From contig NZ_FOSR01000004.1 of the NCBI RefSeq assembly GCF_900114325.1, positions 97,550 through 161,549 of the forward strand: a DNA stretch of 64,000 nucleotides, read 5' to 3'. This DNA is from Rhodanobacter glycinis (GTDB taxonomy: Bacteria > Pseudomonadota > Gammaproteobacteria > Xanthomonadales > Rhodanobacteraceae). Within the stretch, counting starts at the first letter, position 1. Every line of letters starts with the position of its first letter. A program made the position numbers and the translations under genes. Below are positions 60,988-64,000 of this stretch, one piece after another. The notes beneath the pieces were generated by a model, which worked only from the letters and a program-made list of their open reading frames with translations, made no database searches and was not told the origin of the DNA.

Positions 60988-62829
60988 TCAACCCTCGTCG
61001 GTCAACGGTGTCCCCGCGTCGCGCTCGCGCGCCTTCTCCGCCTGCGGCGAGGCATCGGCTTCGAACAATCGCTCCAGGTCGGCCAGCGCCTCGCGGGTGG
61101 TCTGCACCAGCTTGGTCTCGTCGTCGTAGACCAGGTATTGCGCCTTGATCAGCTCGGCATCCTGGCGGCGGAAGCGCTCCACCCGGTCCATGGCGCGCTC
61201 CGGTGTCAGGCCCAGCGCCACCAGCGCCTGCTTGGTCATCTTCAGGCTGGAATACAGCGTCTCGCGCACCGGCTCGTCGATGCCCATGTCCATCAGCCGC
61301 CACACGTGCTGGCGGTTGCGCGCACGCGCCACGATCTTCAGGTGCGGGTACTGTCGGCGCACCACGCGCGCCACGCGCAGGCTGGATTCCGGATCGTCGC
61401 TGGCCAGCACGAACACCTCGGCCTTGTCGGCCTGTGCCGCGCGCAGCAATTCCGGCCGCGCCGGGTCGCCGTAGAAGATGTCGTTCCAGTTGCCGAAGCG
61501 GCGCACCATGTCCATCTGTTCGATGGAATGGTCCAGCGCCACGAACGGGATGCCTTCGGCACGCAGGATGCGTCCCACCACCTGGCCCATGCGGCCGAAG
61601 CCGGCGATGATCACGCGCGGCGTGCCGGCCTCGATGGTGTCGTAGGCGCGCGCCGGCTTCTTCGCCTTGTCGTTGCCCAGCAGTTTGGCCAGCAGCGCCA
61701 CCAGCAAGGGGGTCAGCGCCATCGACAAGGTGATCGCCAGCACCAGCGCGCCGCCCTGGCGGGCGCCGATCAACCCCTGCTCCTGCGACTGCTTCAACAC
61801 CACGAAGGCGAACTCGCCACCGCTGGCCAGCAGCACCGCCAGCCGCAAGGCATCGCGCCGCTCCAGTCCGCCCAGCATGCGCCCCAGCGGCCACAGCAGC
61901 ACACCTTTCACCAGCAACAGCGCGGCGGTCAGACCCAGCACCAGCAGCGGCACCTGCAACAGCAGGCCCACCTGCATCGACATGCCCACGCTGACGAAGA
62001 ACAAGCCCAGCAGCAGGCCCTTGAACGGCTCGATATGCGATTCCAGGTCGTGCCGGTATTCCGAATCGGCCAGCAGCACGCCGGCGAGGAAGGCTCCCAG
62101 CGTCACCGACACGCCGGTCAACTCCATCAGCAATGCCACGCCGGTCACCACCAGCAGCGCGGTGGCGGTGGAGACTTCCAGTGAGTCGGCTTTCGCCACG
62201 AAACGGAACACCGGGCGCAGCAGATAGCGGCCTCCCACCATCACCGCCACGATCACACCGATGGTGCGCAGCGCCCCCACCAGATCAAAACCGTGATGCG
62301 TCGACGGGCCACCGGCCAGCAGCGGCACCGCGGCAATCAGCGGGATTGCCGCCAGATCCTGGAACAGCAGGATCGCGAACGCCTGCCGCCCATAGGCCGA
62401 GCCGGTCTCCTTGCGTTCGCCGAGGATCTGCAAGCCGAACGCAGTGGACGACAACGCCAGGCTGCCGCCGACGATCGCCGCCGTGCGCACAGGCAACCCG
62501 AACAGCGCCCAGGCGATCACGCCGATCACCACGCTGCTGGCCAGCACCTGCAGCAGGCCGGTACCGAACACCGAGCGCCGCATCACCCACAGTCGTTGCG
62601 GCGACAGCTCCAGGCCGATCACGAACAGCATCAGCACGATGCCGAACTCGGAAATCGTGGCGATGCCATCCACGTTGCCGACCAATCGCAGCACCGACGG
62701 CCCGATCACCACGCCCGCCAGCAGATAGCCCAGCACCGAGCCCAACCGGAAACGCTTGGTCAACGGCACCGCGATCACGGCTGCCAGCAGCAGCACGACG
62801 GCCGTCTCAAGGAAATGATGACTGTCCAT
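60988..62829 (-). CDS. Kef-type monovalent cation:proton antiporter (CPA2 family)
   Basis: A 613-residue transporter. The first ~390 residues are 12-13 helices of a Na+/H+ exchanger-like domain (LETAVVLLLAAVIAVPLTKR, then GFVIGPS-like GVVIGPSVLRLVG), followed by a RCK/TrkA-N domain (~410-540) with the nucleotide-binding core IAGFGRMGQVVGRILR and the segment VALDHSIEQMD. KefB/KefC proteins of this layout exchange K+ for H+ and protect against electrophiles under glutathione control. The ATG at 62829 (MDSHHFLETAVV) fits the family N-terminus; the frame upstream is not hydrophobic. The gene is convergent with the preceding small gene, 27 bases apart. Confidence 0.9.
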   Translation of the reverse strand: MDSHHFLETAVVLLLAAVIAVPLTKRFRLGSVLGYLLAGVVIGPSVLRLVGNVDGIATISEFGIVLMLFVIGLELSPQRLWVMRRSVFGTGLLQVLASSVVIGVIAWALFGLPVRTAAIVGGSLALSSTAFGLQILGERKETGSAYGRQAFAILLFQDLAAIPLIAAVPLLAGGPSTHHGFDLVGALRTIGVIVAVMVGGRYLLRPVFRFVAKADSLEVSTATALLVVTGVALLMELTGVSVTLGAFLAGVLLADSEYRHDLESHIEPFKGLLLGLFFVSVGMSMQVGLLLQVPLLVLGLTAALLLVKGVLLWPLGRMLGGLERRDALRLAVLLASGGEFAFVVLKQSQEQGLIGARQGGALVLAITLSMALTPLLVALLAKLLGNDKAKKPARAYDTIEAGTPRVIIAGFGRMGQVVGRILRAEGIPFVALDHSIEQMDMVRRFGNWNDIFYGDPARPELLRAAQADKAEVFVLASDDPESSLRVARVVRRQYPHLKIVARARNRQHVWRLMDMGIDEPVRETLYSSLKMTKQALVALGLTPERAMDRVERFRRQDAELIKAQYLVYDDETKLVQTTREALADLERLFEADASPQAEKARERDAGTPLTDEG

Positions 62830-62925
62830 GGGCACACGCCTTGTCGGGGATGGCCCGATTATTCCACGCGCGGCCGGCATAAAGGGCCCTCACATCCGAG
62901 CCCGGGACGTGGGATCATCCGAACC

Positions 62926-63717
62926 ATGAAACGTCTCATCTTCTGCGTTGCCGCACTCGCCCTGTCCTGCCTCGCCCTTCCGGCCTGCGCCGCCGGTGAC
63001 GGCATCCCGGTCTACGGCTACTCCGTGGTGCATGCCTATCCGCACGACACGGGTGCCTATACCGAAGGCCTGTTCTATCTGGACGGCTATCTGTACGAGA
63101 GCACCGGCCAGGTCGGCCAGTCCTCGGTGCGCAAGGTCGACCTGCACAGCGGCAAGGTGCTGCAGCAGACCAGCACGCCCTGGCCCGACTACGGCGAAGG
63201 CATCGTGGCGTGGAAGGACAAGCTGATCCAGCTCACCTGGCGCAGCCACCAGGGCTTCATCTACGACCTGGCCACGCTCAAGCCGCAGGCGCGCTTCCCC
63301 TATCCCGGCGAAGGCTGGGCGCTGACCACCGACGGCAAACAGTTGTACATGAGCGACGGCACGCCAACGATCCGCATACTCGATCCGGACACGCTGAAGC
63401 AGGTCGGCAAGATCGACGTCACCGCCGATGGCAAGCCGCTGGAATACATCAACGAACTGGAATGGGTGAAGGGCCAGATCTTCGCCAACGTGTGGCTGAC
63501 CCACCGCATCGCGCGGATCGATCCGACCAGCGGCAAGGTGGTGGGCTGGATCGACCTCGGCGGCCTGGTGCCCAAGCCCGAGACCCTCGCCGACCCGGTC
63601 AACGACGTGCTCAACGGCATCGCCTACGACGCCAGGCATGATCGCCTCTACGTCACCGGCAAATGCTGGCCGAAGCTTTACCAGATCCGCCTGACCGGGC
63701 CGAAGCGGAAACACTGA
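62926..63717 (+). CDS. Glutaminyl-peptide cyclotransferase
   Basis: A 263-residue exported enzyme with a signal peptide (LIFCVAALALSCLALPACAAGD) that cyclises N-terminal Gln of peptides to pyroglutamate, in the bacterial (plant-type) five-bladed beta-propeller family. Motifs visible: FTEGLFYLDGYLYESTG near residue 50, WKDKLIQLTWRS, GEGWALTTDGKQLYMSDGT and the central YINELEWVKGQIFANVW, which carry catalytic-site residues including the Glu. The gene is monocistronic; the start ATG at 62926 directly precedes the signal peptide. Confidence 0.9.
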   Translation: MKRLIFCVAALALSCLALPACAAGDGIPVYGYSVVHAYPHDTGAYTEGLFYLDGYLYESTGQVGQSSVRKVDLHSGKVLQQTSTPWPDYGEGIVAWKDKLIQLTWRSHQGFIYDLATLKPQARFPYPGEGWALTTDGKQLYMSDGTPTIRILDPDTLKQVGKIDVTADGKPLEYINELEWVKGQIFANVWLTHRIARIDPTSGKVVGWIDLGGLVPKPETLADPVNDVLNGIAYDARHDRLYVTGKCWPKLYQIRLTGPKRKH

Positions 63718-63893
63718 TCTCGCCCACGCTCGCCGGCCGAAAAGCGGGCAGCCTGGTGCAGCAGCAAGCGTTTACTCCCGCATGACGGGAAAACTCGCCG
63801 CCCTGCGACCTGAAGACGCCTCCGTCCGCTTGCCGGAAAGGCGAGTCGCTGGGTAACGGCACGGCTCCATGCGCACGGTCTCGATTGCCGCGC

Positions 63894-64000
63894 TCAATCC
63901 ACCACTTGGTTTTCCAGTCGCGCCATCACCGCGTCGGTGACGCGCGCGCAGCGCTCGCCCATGAACGGGAAGGCTTCGCTCATGCTGGCGGCAAGCGAGC
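63894..64000 (-). CDS. C-terminal end of an unidentified protein (partial)
   Basis: The last 35 codons of a minus-strand gene whose start lies outside the window: they read LAASMSEAFPFMGERCARVT and end ARLENQVVD before a TGA at 63894-63896. The composition is that of a real protein, but it is too short to identify. The 176 bases between it and the cyclotransferase stop contain no gene. Confidence 0.55.
   Translation of the reverse strand, partial: SLAASMSEAFPFMGERCARVTDAVMARLENQVVD

Overview
The window is GC-rich chromosomal DNA of a gammaproteobacterium, most likely order Xanthomonadales and within it the Rhodanobacteraceae (Rhodanobacter/Dyella type). This is inferred from gene content (diverging tsaD and rpsU next to yqeY and dnaG, a complete aa3-type cytochrome oxidase cluster with heme A synthesis, many TonB receptors) and from a long palindromic repeat that starts with a GTAGGAGCGC-type end. 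No tRNA, rRNA, CRISPR array or prophage was seen.

Layout. 1-4473: a minus-strand group of a decayed glutathione S-transferase gene, an AraC regulator and a PEBP protein, then a two-component system facing a MipA-type outer membrane protein. 5878-11083: cca, a large YfhO-like membrane protein, VanZ and a MidA-like methyltransferase. 11402-13605: a TonB receptor behind a Zur-like palindrome. 13886-18399: EcsC protein, pteridine reductase, a lipoprotein and folK-mscS-folB. 18431-24139: tsaD diverging from rpsU, then yqeY, a DUF1328 protein, dnaG and a DedA protein; rpoD, often next to dnaG, is not in the window. 24834-28103: magnesium P-type ATPase gene mgtA behind a long structured leader with mutually exclusive stems.

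28155-33812 is an accessory island: an IS1595-type transposase remnant, an AT-rich orphan gene placed as an immunity gene, a 1335-residue secreted Rhs/YD-repeat protein with a C-terminal HELGH metallopeptidase tip, and a small exported partner. 34158-42333 is the cytochrome c oxidase block (subunits II, I and III, small membrane proteins, SURF1, a thioredoxin-fold-like protein, heme A synthase and heme O synthase), without the usual ctaG/cox11. 42539-45694 is putA.

45780-47013 is an ArsR regulator diverging from a short-chain dehydrogenase over an operator-like palindrome. 47310-56579 is a metabolic island: AraC regulator, beta-helix lipoprotein, diheme cytochrome c lipoprotein, TonB receptor, coniferyl-type aldehyde dehydrogenase and a convergent FadL porin. 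The arrangement suggests uptake and oxidation of a hydrophobic alcohol or aldehyde, but the substrate is unknown. The end holds a YcgL protein, a membrane-anchored giant ankyrin protein, a small partner gene, a Kef-type antiporter, a glutaminyl cyclotransferase and the 3' end of an unidentified gene.

The two most notable items are the mgtA leader RNA and the Rhs-metallopeptidase with its adjacent putative immunity gene.
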